64,000 nucleotides of DNA, taken from NCBI GenBank assembly GCA_028751875.1, contig CM054158.1, positions 12,928,695 through 12,992,694 on the forward strand, in the 5' to 3' direction. The DNA is from Rapana venosa. Its lineage: Eukaryota; Mollusca; Gastropoda; Neogastropoda; Muricidae. Both the position numbers and the translations under genes were made by a program. Below are positions 1 through 13,027 of the stretch, in pieces. Every line of letters begins with the position of its first letter. Position 1 is the stretch's first letter. The notes beneath the pieces are model-generated. The model was not told the origin of the DNA, searched no databases, and worked only from the letters and a program-made list of their open reading frames with translations.

Positions 1-410
1 GCCACCGAACACAAACGTTTCGTGAGTGTGTAGACCTAACTTTGGGGACTCAGAGCGCACTGCTGAGAGATCGTGAACTAGCGTGAAAAATAGAAGTTGC
101 TTCATATCATTTTGTCACCAAAGCAACATGTCTCTTTTACAGTTACAAATACTGACAATTTTATTATCTCAGAAAGATGAGAAATTCGTGTGAGTACTTG
201 CATCATTTAGTGAAGTTGGTAATACTGATAGGCAAAGTATTGCAGATCAGATGACAAGATTGGTGTAGAGGTTGGCCAGACTCCAGTGTATTTGTACATG
301 AGGGGAGAACTGTTACAGCACTCTGCTTTTTCTCTTATTTGGCAACGTGATCCCCCCCCTGCCCCCCTCATCTTTTTTTTTTTGGGGGGGTCTAAATCCT
401 AGACTCAGGG

Positions 411-700
411 GACGGGATAGCTCAGTGGTCAGAGCACTCAGTTTCCCCAAGCTAAGGTTAAGCAGCGCTGAGCAGAGTCATCTTAGATGGGTGACTGCTC
501 TTGCACTTTGGCTTCAGTAGTTCCCCAGCTATATATGGGCATTTGACCTCTTTAGGGTCAGGAAAGGTTAAGCAGCAAGGAAGAGGATATTGGCATCGCT
601 TTAAAACTGCTGTCCCCTAGAGAAGCTGAGGTCTTTGACACCTTGTTCCCTAATGGCCACATAGGTTATTGGAACGCCTGTACATTCTTTAGACTCTGTA
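411..700 (+). mobile_element. SINE-1 copy: tRNA-like head plus 5S-rRNA-like body
   Basis: The head has a tRNA A-box-like tagctcagtgg at 418-428. It is followed by a 5S-like stretch: gctaaggttaagcagc at 451-466 resembles 5S box A, and gatgggtgactgc around 486-498 resembles box C. The rest is a family-specific tail (ggtctttgac...taggttattgg). The same order is seen in the other copies in this window. SINE-1 and SINE-2 are names used only here. Confidence 0.75.
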
Positions 701-835
701 TGGTTGGAAAACTTGATAGCTTGTACGTGTAGCTTTTCCATAGCCTTTGGCTTAGATCAAAGAGTAAAGAGAATGTATTGATGTAGCACACTTCTTGGCG
801 TATGTTGAAGATTTTGGCAGGTCAGTGATATAACA

Positions 836-1361
836 TGTACAGCGCAGAACCCATCTCTGTTGCACAGCGCAGAACCCACCTCTGTTGCACATCTCAGAAC
901 CCATCTCTGTTATATATCACAGAACCCATCTATGTTGTACAGCACAGAACCCCTCTATGTTGTACAGCGCAGAACCCATCTATGTTATATATCACAGAAC
1001 CCATCTATGTTGTGCAACACAGAACCCATCTCTGTTGCACAGCGCAGAACCCATCTCTGTTGTACAGCGCAGAACCCATCTATGTTATACATCGCATAAC
1101 CCATCTATGGTGTACAGCACAGAACCCCTCGATGCTGTACAGCGCAGAACCCATCTCTGTTGTACAGCACAGAACCCATCTGTTATACATCACATAACCC
1201 ATCTATGTTGTACAACACAGAACCCCTCTATGTTGTACAGCACAGAACCCATCTCTGTTATATATCACAGAACCCATCTATGTTGTACAGCACAGAGCCC
1301 CTCTATGTTGTACAGTGCAGAACCCATCTCTGTTATACAGCACAGAACCCCTCTATGTTGT
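836..1361 (+). repeat. 25-bp minisatellite just upstream of the ORP exon
   Basis: About 21 degenerate copies of a 25-bp unit of the type agaacccatctctgttgtac+agcac. Units contain no stop in several frames, so long spurious ORFs appear. The array ends about 30 bp before the acceptor of the exon at 1391. Confidence 0.9.
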
Positions 1362-1390
1362 AGCCTACAATGCCATTCTTGTGTTGACAG

Positions 1391-2082
1391 CTGGAAGAAC
1401 GGCAGCGTGAAGGGGAGAGACACAGGAAAGAAACAGGAGCCAAATTTCCCACCAAGGTATGTTGGACCTCATTCTGATGGTGATCACATTTTGTGAGGAT
1501 AAGTGTGTGTGTGTGGGTGTGTGTGTGTGTGTATGTGTGGGTGGATGTATGTGGATGTGTGTGCGTGTGTGTGTCCAAGATGATGTTCACGGTTTTTAAT
1601 CTTTGTTTTTATCTGACAAGAAGATGTCTTTAAAATTGAGCAAATCTATAATCGAGAGAAAAGCTGCTTGAAATTATTTTATCGAAAATGCTGATAGCTA
1701 TATTTCTGTCATGTACAGTTTTTGTTTTATACAGATTATGTTACGGTTAATGTCGTTGATCACAGGCCAGTTAAATCTTTATGTGTGTGCATGCACATGT
1801 GTTTGTGTTCCCCCATATACAAGCATGTGTGCACGCGTGCTCATACATATATATAACAGATTTATTATTTTGGTTTTTTATATGAAGAAAATGTATTCTG
1901 AATAATCGAAATTGTGAGAGAAAAACAAAAAAAAAGCTGCTCTGTAGAAAATGTTAAGTGTTTTCTGATTGTGGGTCGATGTTGTTCTTGATGCATAGTT
2001 TTTCCGTGAAGAGGGCGAGATGTGGGTGTACAACAAGATGCTGACGAAAACGGCCAGTGAGAAGGGAAAAGCGACAGTATGA
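1391..2082 (+). CDS. OSBP-related protein (ORP9/10/11-like), last two coding exons, 5' part outside window
   Basis: Two exons of a lipid-transfer ORP gene. Exon A is 1391-1456 (acceptor gacag, donor gtatgt, 22 codons, phase 0) and starts LEERQREGERHRKETG. Exon B is 1999-2082 (acceptor gcatag) and reads FFREEGEMWVYNK, ending at TGA 2080-2082. Known family: ORP proteins end in a charged helix with an LEE/QR pattern, then an aromatic-rich piece; the W-V-Y and E-G-E/D motifs resemble the ORP9/10/11 group best, from memory. ORPs move sterols or phosphatidylserine/PI4P at membrane contacts. No further exon is recognisable in 1-1390, so the ligand-binding domain lies outside the window. The exact paralogue is not settled, so no symbol is given. 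Confidence 0.62.
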
Positions 2083-5047
2083 CGAGGCGAGGGCGGATGC
2101 TGACCTGAGCTTTGTTTGCGTGCAATCTCTCACCACTCACTGTGTAGAAGCCTGAGGGACTTCGCCCTTCCTGTGTTTTGTCAAAACCTGGCAAAAGTGT
2201 GGACAGTGGTGTTGAGGTTCAGGATGTGTCAGACGTTTTTACTTCCTCACCCCTTCCCCCATTCTTGTTAATCTGCTGCATTTTCTGGTTTTCCCTCTAC
2301 TTGTCTCATCCAGAATTTGTAGGTGTGGGTGCATGCACACAGTCTGGCATACAGGCAGGCAAGCGTGCATGCACTTGCGAGCTGGCGCATATGTACCTAC
2401 ATGCAAGCATGAGTGCGCGTACATACACACACACACATGCATGTATCTGCGAGTGTGCACTTACATACGCACACACTATTTTGTTGTTGATATCTAACAT
2501 CAATGTTTTGGTGAACAGACGTTCAAATGCAGAACAACAACCGCACACATAACCACACACCCTCCCCCACCCCTCAACACACGCCCCCATCCCCACCCCA
2601 GCACCCAAATATCCTAACCACCCCGTGCCGGTGTTTTGGTTTCTACCCGGTCTCCTGACGACGAAACAATTCCAGTGTGAGTTGATGGGGTGGAGATAGC
2701 GGCATTCACATTTCCGTTCTGTGTCAGGGACTAGGTCAACAGAAAGCTGAGCGGCGAGCCAACTCGAGAGGATTGAGTAAGAAGTGTGTACGTGTTTCGG
2801 CGTGTCAACGCGAGAGAAGACTAACCGTGTGAACGTGCGATATGTTTTGGTAACATTGATGCTTGTGACCTGTCGTTCTGTACTGGCAGTGATTGATGTT
2901 TTATTGTTAAAATTTTTTTAATGTTTTATTTTTAATGAAAAGGAAAATAGTGAGAGAGCTCATGTATGCTCTTATGTCATGGATGCAAGTTTTCTTTGTG
3001 ATTTTTTTTTTTTTTGCTTGTGGGGGAATATGTGTGTGTGTGTTTGTTTTTGTTGGGAGGCAGGGGGAAGGCAGTGTTTATGTGGAAAGTTTTTTTTTAT
3101 AATTTTTTTTTTAATGTGCTGTGTATGTCTTTCAGTTTTTTTGGAGAATATTGTTCGAGTAGTAGAGAGTGTGTTCTGAAGTGCTGAAGATATTTCAAAC
3201 AGATAATGGCAGTTATATCCATCAGAATTTTTATTTTTTGTGGGGTGGGGGGTGGTTTGCGTTTGAAGTGCTGAATGATAAAAAAAAAATAAACAAAAAA
3301 GGTAAAGACCCTGTTAAATGTAGAAAAGATGGTAAAAGCTACAAAGGACAAGATTTGCTGTTAGCAGTTACGTACAGTATTGGAAAAAAACAAAGACATT
3401 AGAAAGCACAAGACCTAAAACCACTTGGAATAGATCGCGTTGCACTTCCAGACATTGTGCATATGCATTAACAAAAAAAGAAAAAAAAAAAAGAAACCCT
3501 ACCCTGCAGATTTTTACAGTAAGAAAAGACAATGCAATTTGCTTTTTAAAAAACAACCACCAGTAGTGAATCAATCATTATACTATTGATGATTTATGTT
3601 TAAATTGGCAAGATATAAAACAATGAGAATGAAATTTTCATCTGCACGAGTCAATTGTTGATCTACTTCATAATCTTTTTTTTCGTAGTTCTCAAATGTT
3701 TGGGAATATTAGAAAACACCTTTCACTGAAAAAAACCAAACCACACACAAAAATTATTTGCAGTGATGTATGGTGAATGACTTTACAATTGCAGCAGAAA
3801 CATGTCTTTGTTGTTATCTGTCTTTTACATTCAGAGGTGTGTGTTGTGTTTTGTTCCAGAATAAGTTTGCTGGCAGCTGTCGTGGCATTAGGACTTCTTG
3901 CTTAGCATGGTGTAATTATGTTCGTGAAAGAAAATGTCATCAGTGTGTCTTTTTCTTGATCTTATTGATTGCTTGTTTGATGGCTTCAGGTGATTTTTTT
4001 TCCTCGTTTCTTTCATTTCTTCTCTTTCTTTCTTTCTTTGTGGCTCTGTGTTCTCTTCATTTTTTTCTTTATCTAGTCAGAAACGATCTCTTATTCAAGG
4101 ATAACATGCTGCAGTCACATTCTCTTAAAAATGTTTTTTTTATTTTAAAACTGAACAGTTTCCTTTTTGTGTTGTGTTATGGATGATTATACTTTGTCAC
4201 TGTTGACACATTGTCTACAACAACAGAGAAAACATTTCCTGCAAGTTCTGTTAGTCATTCACATCATGTGTTCATTGGTTCCATCATGGAGACTTCTCGT
4301 GATTAGTAATTAAAAAGTAGAGTCCCCAAAATCATCTCCCACTAGAATTTGTTCCTAAGTTTGTTCCTGAATAAACATCAGAGTATAACGTAGTTCTTTC
4401 AAACATATTTCCACTGTAAGTGACATGACATGGTTGGGAAAAAATGAATATTACGTGGGAAGGAATGGGAGAGGGAAGAGATGGCAAGATGCACATGGAA
4501 AACGAATCCAGAATGTTTAATAAAATTGAAAAAGGGGGTGGGGGACTGAAAAGATGGTTCCCAGAATTAAAAAACAACAAAAACACATGAAGGTAAATAT
4601 TAGGAAATAAGATGTATGAACAAAATTTGATTTTTTTCTTCTTTATTTTTTTTTGGGGGGGGGGTGGGGAGGTGAGAAGACCCTGAGGTGGGTGGTGCTG
4701 AAAACTGGTAGGAATGTCCACACAACTGTAGAAAAAGAAAACATTTGTCTGCTGTTTACGTAAGCAGAGTCTGGAGATCCAAGAGTGGTGAAATGTTTTT
4801 ATTTCTGTTTTGTTTGTCCATTCATTGATTCCCTCATTTCAAGACAAGGCCCTTGTTGTCTCAGAAAATATTGCAACCGAAAGTGTGAAGTAAAATGCAC
4901 AGAAACTATTGCAGACCGAAAGTGTGAAATAAAACTACAAGACGAAGAATATTATTAAGAAACGGTTTTTGTATAGGTTTTGTTTTGTGTTTAAGCCTGA
5001 AAGTGGCCTCCCTCAGAAAGATGGCAGGCATTGTTTTGTTTTAGAGT

Positions 5048-5094
<47 letters not shown>

Positions 5095-5471
5095 TGTATT
5101 GTGTGTGTGTGTGTGGAAACCTTGGTTCAGCTTTTGTCTGTTGGGGTTGGTTCTATTTCAGTTCTTTAAATTCTTGGTATTCTGGATATGCTTTAGTAGC
5201 CATCAAATTCATGGGATTAGTTTCAGCATTGTAAAGTGATGTAAATTAAAAACTTGTGTAGCGCTTTATCCTAAGTAGCCCAAAGTGCTGATATTCAATA
5301 ACATAGCTGGGCCTAAAGAAAATGATGATGATATTATGACATAATTGTTGGACAGTGGAGTTTAGGGCAAGTTCCTGTGAAGATGTATCCTGTATGTATT
5401 GTATGTCTAAAGTGTGGAAATATTTGTGTATACATGATTGCTTGACTGTGTGCTTTTATTCTCTAAATTTA

Positions 5472-5650
5472 TACAGTTTTTAATAAATAACCAGTGTGTG
5501 TTTGAACTGAAAAGATCAATTGACAGAAATGTATACAGTTTTTAATAAATAACCAGTGTGTGTTTAAACTGAAAAGATCGATTGACAGAAATTAATAGAG
5601 TTTTTAATAAATAGCCAGTGTGTGTTTAAACTGAACAGATCGATAGACAG
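5472..5650 (+). repeat. Three tandem 62-bp units each carrying AATAAA
   Basis: Each unit contains a tttttaataaataaccag-like core followed by gtgtgtttaaactg. AATAAA recurs at 5482, 5544 and 5606. If the ORP transcript reaches this point, the array offers three closely spaced polyadenylation signals. Confidence 0.7.
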
Positions 5651-7730
5651 GGAAGAGGAATAACAATATGTCAAAGTAACACTGGAGTGCGCTTCCACTG
5701 TAACAATCTGCTTCATCAGTCAACTACATTCTCTTTTTGTATTCCTGTGTTTGCCCTTTCCCAGTGATTGTATGTTACTACATAGGCTGATGTTGTCATG
5801 ATAGCGTAATGGAAACAAGATATTCTTGAAAGCTATTAAAATAGTTTTGCCACATTCCACCTGTTCTACCTTGTGCAATCAGTTTGAACGTCTTTTAAGC
5901 AGAGGCATGCAGTGATGCGTCAGGCAAGTGTAGATTTACAAACTTTGTGTTAATGCGCAGTAGGGGGAACCTTTATCTGTTGTTCGCTTTGTCTGTTAAA
6001 ATCATTTCAGCACTGAAAGAGGTATGAAAATGTATATAGGGTTGAGATGAAAGTAGAAGTCTTCATTACCAATTTGTTAAAACCAGGAAAAAAATCTACA
6101 TGATTAAAATCAGAAGGGAGGTTATGAATAATACTGCTGACAGTTTGAAGAATACGGTTCTGTGATAGTTTTGAAACAGGAAAAAAAAAAGAAGGCTGAA
6201 TTGAAAAGGTTTCATGTGGGATGTATGTTTGATTTTCCCCCCCAGCTAATTGAGGTAATAACTTGGAATAGAAAAAAAAGTAGAACTTAGTCGTTAAGAA
6301 AAGAAGAGTGTATGTGACTAGGTGTGACTTCCAAACATCAGTGGGCTTGAAACGGGACTTTCTAATAATAATAGCATGTAGGTTGTACCTTGGTGATGTC
6401 TTGTTTGCCAAAAGTCTCTGTGTCTGCACCTGTGTATGTCTCTTAAGTATGTAAAGAAGTTAAGCGTATTATGTACAATTTTTCAATGTTCTGATTGTTG
6501 TAGTGAACATATTTGTCAAGATACTTTGAAATAAACTTTAAAAAATATGTTTAAAAAAAGGGATACTTTATATTAAACCTGAAGAATGCTTTGGAAATTC
6601 TGTCATGTTACAATGAAATATCATCCATGGTTTTCTTTGAGTTTTTTTGGTGATAATTATCTCTGAACTGAATCAAAAGAGAATGCCCAACATGTGATAG
6701 TATGAAGCCTTTCCCACAGGAAAATGATGCATTTCAAAAGATGTTTCATGTTTTTCTTCAGGTCACAAATTCATGTTAAAATTCTTGGATAAACCTATCT
6801 TTTTTTTCATCATGATTTTATTGGTTTGAATGTATGATTTACAGTTGTGGAGCTTCTTACATTGGTAAATTTCTTCTCAGTGTTTGATAAAACCCCCAAA
6901 CTAAAACAAACACATTGTGAATGCTAAACCACACCCCCCTCTCCCCTCCAAAAGTTAGTTTAAACAATCTGCGTAACTGCTCTTTGTATAGTCTTTTTGA
7001 CCAATCCAAAACATCTTTAGGTTCAAGTTAGGCATGATTGTTGATAAACGTGTCAAAAGTCAACAGATTCAAGAATTTCTTGCCCTTTACCTCCACACTG
7101 TCCACACATAATAACACCTCTTTGCTGCCACTCTTGTAGGTAGGCCCTTAAAACCCTAGTATCTTTCAGTTTTGTTCTCTTACTTAGTTTGGTTTTATTC
7201 AGTGTAAATTTGTACCATGTTTAGTGGGTGTATGTATGTAAGCTGATAAATTTGAAATAACTTGTCAATGCTCACTTTTCCATGAATATTGTTTTGTGTC
7301 ACAGACAATTTGCAGGCTGTTTTTATCAGCGTATGGTTGAGAAAAGTGTACATGCACACAAACAAGACAGACACATTTTCATAGGATATTGCAACAGTTA
7401 TTCTTTTTGTTTGTCTATGTCCTCATTGCCTTTTATTTCTGTACACCCATCAATTTTCTAGCATTCCAATGGATTAATAAGACATGTCTACCCAGGCCGT
7501 TCTTTACCTTTTTCCTTCTTCTAGTGGAAGAACCTCTGGAAGAGCACTCACACTGTTAGAGTGTGTGTGAGGGTGCACATGTTTGGCTGCATCTATGTTC
7601 TTAGAAATGCATGTGAATTTTTAGAAATGTGTGCTGTGTGTGTTCAGGATTGGATGTACGAGAAATGCATGCATGTGTTGAAAATTCAACTTGCGTGAGA
7701 AATATATGTTGAGAAATGTGTGCATGAAAA

Positions 7731-7768
<38 letters not shown>

Positions 7769-8269
7769 AATGCTGATTTGTTGAGAAATGTGTGCATGAG
7801 CAATGAGTACCAGTGTAGAGAAATGTGTCCAACACCATTTCTCTTAAAACACACTGGGAAAGGAAAAAAAAAGAACCACAAGCCAAGAACTATTTCCTGT
7901 TTTCCTGAGACAAACCAGAAAATGTGTGAGTGTGGATTGCACAACAACAAACCCCCTTACGTCCCCCCCCCCAAAAAAAAAAAAAAAAAAAGCAAAAAAC
8001 CCCAAACCTGAATGAACATAACGTGTGACTTGGTAGATATACGCAGATACAAAATTGAATTGTCATTTATTGCTCTTTACAGAAACTGCTTTTCCGAGGA
8101 AGGTCTTGTTTGAAAAAAATCTGCTGACACAAAATAAACTGATTTGTAAATTACTAACATTGATTAGTCTAAGGTACTTTGTAGGCTATCTTAGATCTCT
8201 GCAAACAACGAAATAAGAAAATAACTTACCAACTTCAACAAGTTTGACAAATAAACAAACTTGAACTAT

Positions 8270-8340
8270 TTCAGTGCTTTGATTTGTTTGCTTTACAAGA
8301 TTTAGTGCTTTATAAAGTCCATACATTATTATCATTAAGA
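8270..8340 (+). repeat. LINE-A 3' tail fragment
   Basis: ctttgatttgtttgctttac followed by ttataaagtccatacattatt; a diverged copy of the LINE-A terminus. Confidence 0.65.
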
Positions 8341-11300
8341 CTTTATTAAAATGATATATCATATAGAAGACATATGGCTAGACAAAAATGACGCTGACAT
8401 CGTTTTAAAATGAGACCTTAGGAAGCATCGATACACCCTATAGAATAGATGTGGTTCATATGTAGGCGTATTCCCAGAATCAGAACGCGCTACCTAAATG
8501 GTGGCAAAAATGGTCGCATATGCAAACATTTCACCACTGATGAACCTCGGAGGTCAAGGCAAGAAATGAAGATACAAAATATCATGTATGCATGTGGACA
8601 TTTGTAGTATCAACCTCCTTTAGAAACAGTAAAGAAACACCCTAGCATCAAATATACATGGTGAAGTTTTGCATCAGTGTGTGATTACCAAAAAAAATAA
8701 AGAGAAAAAAATGTAACTAATGATCTCATTTGTGCTGTGCTTTTGAGAATGCAAGATTGTTCAGTATAGACATTAGTCTGTTTTTCAAACCCAGGAGTGA
8801 GTTTGTTCTTAGTTACCCCCCAAGCTCAAGTGATACTTATGTGTTTAAGCAGCTGAACTCTGAAGAATATTGGAGTAGATTATTGATAGATGAACACGTG
8901 TATGGTGCATTTTTTCAGCTTACGCATTGAACAGAAATCACATTTGATTAGGTTGTATCTAGTGAAAATGGTCTAGTGCTAGCCTGAATGAGAATGCAAA
9001 TTTCTATGTGAATGAATGGGTTGTAGACAGTACTGTTATGCTGTATGTATAAGTCATAATGTGTGGACAGTCGAAGCAGTTTATAAGTTAACACCAGATT
9101 CAATGAGTTTATTAGCATTTTCATCTTATTTTGATTAGTTTCAGTAAAATACGTGTATATGAATACTCATGTAGTATCCAGTCACAGGAAAGTATGATCA
9201 TATCTGCACACATGTGCTTGTTTTGTGTATGCATTCACACCATCTATGGCTGTTTTAAAAGAATCTTAGTGCAATTATTTGCGAAACATTCCTATTGTGT
9301 GTGGATGCTCAGTTTTGTACAAAAATTTGTATGTTTTGATTGTATGGCATATATTTACGAATTTGTATGTTAAGATTTTGTGGTGTGTGTTTCTTTAAAG
9401 TGTATGAATTCGTATGTTTTGATTCCATGCTTTATGAGTGAAAATCGTGATGAATGTGTGGATTTTACTTATGATTTAACATGCAGTACATTTCGAACAA
9501 ATGAAGGGAGCTTGTGTTTTCAGAACTGCAGCACCCCCCCTAAGAAAAGCATAGTTAGTGTATTTTTAATGTTCTGTTGATAAAACCATTATCGTTACAA
9601 TGATTGAATAGTATTGAAAGTTCTGTATATGTGCTGTATGTGCTTGGCTATGTCATCCAAAATGCAACTGATTATTTGTATATGTGCACCTGTTAGTACA
9701 GAAACATATATCTCAGGCATGTATATTGTAGGACAGTGTAATACTGTATCGTGTTTTGTGTTATCGTATACCACTTGTAGTCAAGGCAGATTTCTCTGCA
9801 TTAAATATGAGCTGCTCTCCGTGAAGAAAGCTGGTTGCCTCAAAGGTAGTGCCAGTTTTTAAAAAAAAAGTCATTTGCTTTGAAAACACACAACAGATAC
9901 TGCATGTACTGGTGGTCACATGGGTGAAAAGTGAAGCATCTTAAAATGAATGATGAACACTGCAAGTGTGTGCTTATGTATACTGGAAGAAAAAGCACTG
10001 CTGAACATGTTTTAGATACACTGCAGCAATTTTAAAAACAAATTTTTTTTTAAAGGGATATGCTGCAGCATGTACAAGCTTGCTGATTAGTAACAGTGAA
10101 ACTGGAATAGAAACAATATCAAATGGCAATGTGTGTATTATAGTGTAACTGAAAATCTGAATAGAAGGTATAGAAAGACATGGCATGCTAACTATCTGAG
10201 CTGTGATTCTTAACAACACCATAGTTATGATGGCTTCTGTGGTCAGTGGAGCCATCCACATGATTGGATTAGAAATGGCATGGTCCTTGTATTGTAGAAA
10301 ATCTGATTGTGTAGCAAGACAGCACACAGACGAGCAAATATTTTTCCTAACACTGGCACCATCATCACCCCACGGAATGTGACGCCATTTCATCAAGACA
10401 CTGCCAAAGTGTTGTGCGTGTCATTCTGTGTTTGTGTTCTGTCCTAAGTCTTGTGTGTGGGAAGGGACAGGTCATCATTGCACTTCTGGGGTGAAGTAGT
10501 GATTGTCTCTCTCATTGTGACTGATGTGTATGGAGTAGAGTGGTTGTACAAGTTTGTTTTTTGATGAACCTTTTGTGGAATCTGTGCTTGTGAGGCTTTT
10601 ATTTTTATATTTAGGTGTGGTTGGCTGGTTGGTAAATTATTTTTATATCTCTTTTTTTAGGTAACGCAATAATTTTCCATTTTACCCCATTGATAAAAAG
10701 GAGCAAAACCTTTTGAGATTTAAGCAGAACATTTCATCCAAATGGTATTTTGTGGTTGTGTTTTTTTGGTTTTATTTTTAACATTTATTCTTCTTTTCAG
10801 ATATGAGAGAAGCTTCAGAGATATACTTCTTATCTTTGTTCTCATCAACTTCAGAAATACATTGATTTTCTTTTCCTCTCCTCACCATCAACAGTATTGA
10901 AGTCGGTCACAAGTTGTTCCGACTTCTTGCCATCATGTTCAGTAGTCTGCCACAGAAGTCTGCCTATAACTGCTTTCTAATCTAGTATAGCATTAGTTTT
11001 GTAGTGTACCTTTATTCAGTTAAGTTGGAAGATCTCTATATTATTAGCTCTGTCAGTTCTGTTGGATGTTTTTTTTGGGTTTTTTTTATAATTGTTTTGT
11101 TTTTTGTGGTGAAGTGCATGGTGTTTGAGATGACAATATCATTATTATTATATTCCAGCTATGCATCAAACTTGCATTGGTTCAGGAGAGCTAAGTTAGA
11201 CATATATCTTGCATATCATTTATGGATGATGATTCTTGGGTTAGATATTGAATGTAATTAAATGATACACAGATACTGTGAATTATGCCTAAGGTGTGTG

Positions 11301-12416
11301 CAATGGTTTTGATCATATTGGTATTTCTGTGTATTTTGTGATTGTAAGTTTCTTTCATGTGTTAGGCAATCGTTTATGGTTTTAAAAGAGTAGTATTTGA
11401 TGAATGGCTATTTTTAATGGGCACATGATCAATGAAAAAGTTTGGAGTTTTTTTGTGAAGTATGGATGACCGATGTTGATTCTGAAGAATTTTGTGTTAG
11501 ATGTTCAACTGAAAATGGTTTTTGTGTGTGTGGTTTTTTTTTTTTTTCTCACAGTGGAGTTTAGTAGAGATGTATGTCTGTGCGTTTGTGCGCACATGCA
11601 TGTGCACAGGTGTGTAAGATGAAGAGAGCAAACTGAAGATTACCATTGTATGCATCGTCTTCCATAGACCTGGTCTGAGAGTTTTTGCTGTTTCTTATGA
11701 CGTTAGTTAATTCAATATAAATTTTTATATTTAAAAAAAAGTTACAAAAATGCTGCAGTTTATTCGTCATGTGTTCAGAACTAGTTGTGTGGTGAACATG
11801 AAAAATTCAGTGGTGTTGCAGAATTCAGTAGGTTCTGTAGTTACACAGCTTTTAGCAGAAACGGTGCAACTCTTCCCTAAGTGGTGTAGATATGTTGATG
11901 GTCTGAATGTTAACACCAGAGCAAGATTAGTGAATAACTTGATACCACTACAATGAGTGTTGTTGTTTTTGTCAGTGAATGAATGGAGATATGTGCATTG
12001 TTCAAAATAATTAATTATCTGCTTACAGCTTTGAGAAGTTTGGTTACAAATTTCATTCGTATTTTGACATTTTGAGGTGAAAAGTTGCTGTTGACGTTGA
12101 TGTGAATCTTCCTGTTTACTGGGGATCAGCTTGAAATCATATACTTGCCCTCTCTCCCCCCCCCCCCCCCCTTCTACCACCTCCCTTCCACACCCTGAAC
12201 CTTGAGGAATTGTCATACATCTTGTGATAATTCCCACCAGCTAAACATAAACATTTGAATCTAGGCATAAGGAAAAGAAATATATATCAAATGACAAAAT
12301 TTTGTAATGTAAATTTTGTTTCTTTAATTCTGGAAAAATGTAACCATTAAATATCTTTGTTTCCAAAGAGGCTGCTGCCCATTTCAGCCATCTGTCAATG
12401 AGTACTTCCCTCTAAA

Positions 12417-12530
12417 GCAGTGAGGGAAAGGAGATGGGCATCACAACCAGATGCTGGCCCCGTAGATAAACCGAGGTCTCTGACGCTTCAGTTCCCAACA
12501 ATTACACAGGTTCTGGTACACCTTTACTTA
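12417..12530 (+). mobile_element. SINE-1 fragment (3' half)
   Basis: The stretch cagtgagggaaaggagatgg through ggttctggtacacc matches the 3' half of the copy at 29281-29562. The tRNA/5S-like part is missing or too decayed to see. Confidence 0.65.
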
Positions 12531-13021
12531 CCTTGCCTATTAAAGTTCTGTAACAGTGTGTGGCTTCCAAAGAGTTTAACATGGGATTGTAGTATAACAT
12601 ACACAAATTCAAAGGTCTAGATTTCATTTTCTTTCTGAACAAAATGGCTTGTTTTCAGTTTGACAAGTCTGGCAACTGTACCGTTTCTCAGTGTTGTGGT
12701 TGTCTCCAAGTCGCCCTAGTGAGGGATTTGTTCCTTTTGCTTTTAAGCGAAAATGAAAGCTGTAAAAGTACTTGGTTTCAAGCAGGTCCCTTGTTCCAAT
12801 GTTTTCAATAACATGCATGTAGAATGATTCATGTCATATCAATTTCTGTGATATAAACATGATACGCTTTTGAACAGTTTTTACTGGCTTGGTGTGTGAT
12901 GTTAAAAAGTGTGTGTGTGTATGTAAAAATTCAAACTAGATACAGACAGAAACGTGTGTGTGTGTGTGTGTAGCAAATCAAAATAGACACATACATTGCT
13001 GTTAAATTGAAGAGCAACACA

Positions 13022-13027
13022 TTTATT
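13022..13027 (-). terminator. Candidate polyadenylation signal of GNL2
   Basis: AATAAA on the - strand (TTTATT on +), about 1.16 kb beyond the GNL2 stop. It is the clearest canonical signal between the stop and the composition switch. The implied 3' UTR would contain the G-run complementary to the C tract at about 13900-13926. Confidence 0.45.

Larger units (their letters stand above)
2083..12990 (+). other. Long non-coding stretch: probable ORP 3' UTR plus convergent intergenic space
   Basis: No exon of a recognisable protein was found on either strand in nearly 11 kb. The + strand is visibly T- and G-rich, with (GT)n runs near 5047-5117 and 7736-7766. Polyadenylation-signal candidates AATAAA lie at 5482, 5544, 5606 and 6530. 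A 62-bp unit holding AATAAA is repeated three times at about 5472-5650. Small repeats include a LINE-A tail (about 8270-8340), a short dispersed repeat (about 8460-8565) and a SINE fragment (12417-12530). How far the ORP transcript extends cannot be decided from sequence alone. Confidence 0.5.

Noticed and set aside
835..1496. Overlapping open frames up to 203 codons in the 25-bp array
   Set aside because: A 25-bp unit without stops is open in several frames; the longest frame only incidentally runs through the true ORP exon in a wrong frame.
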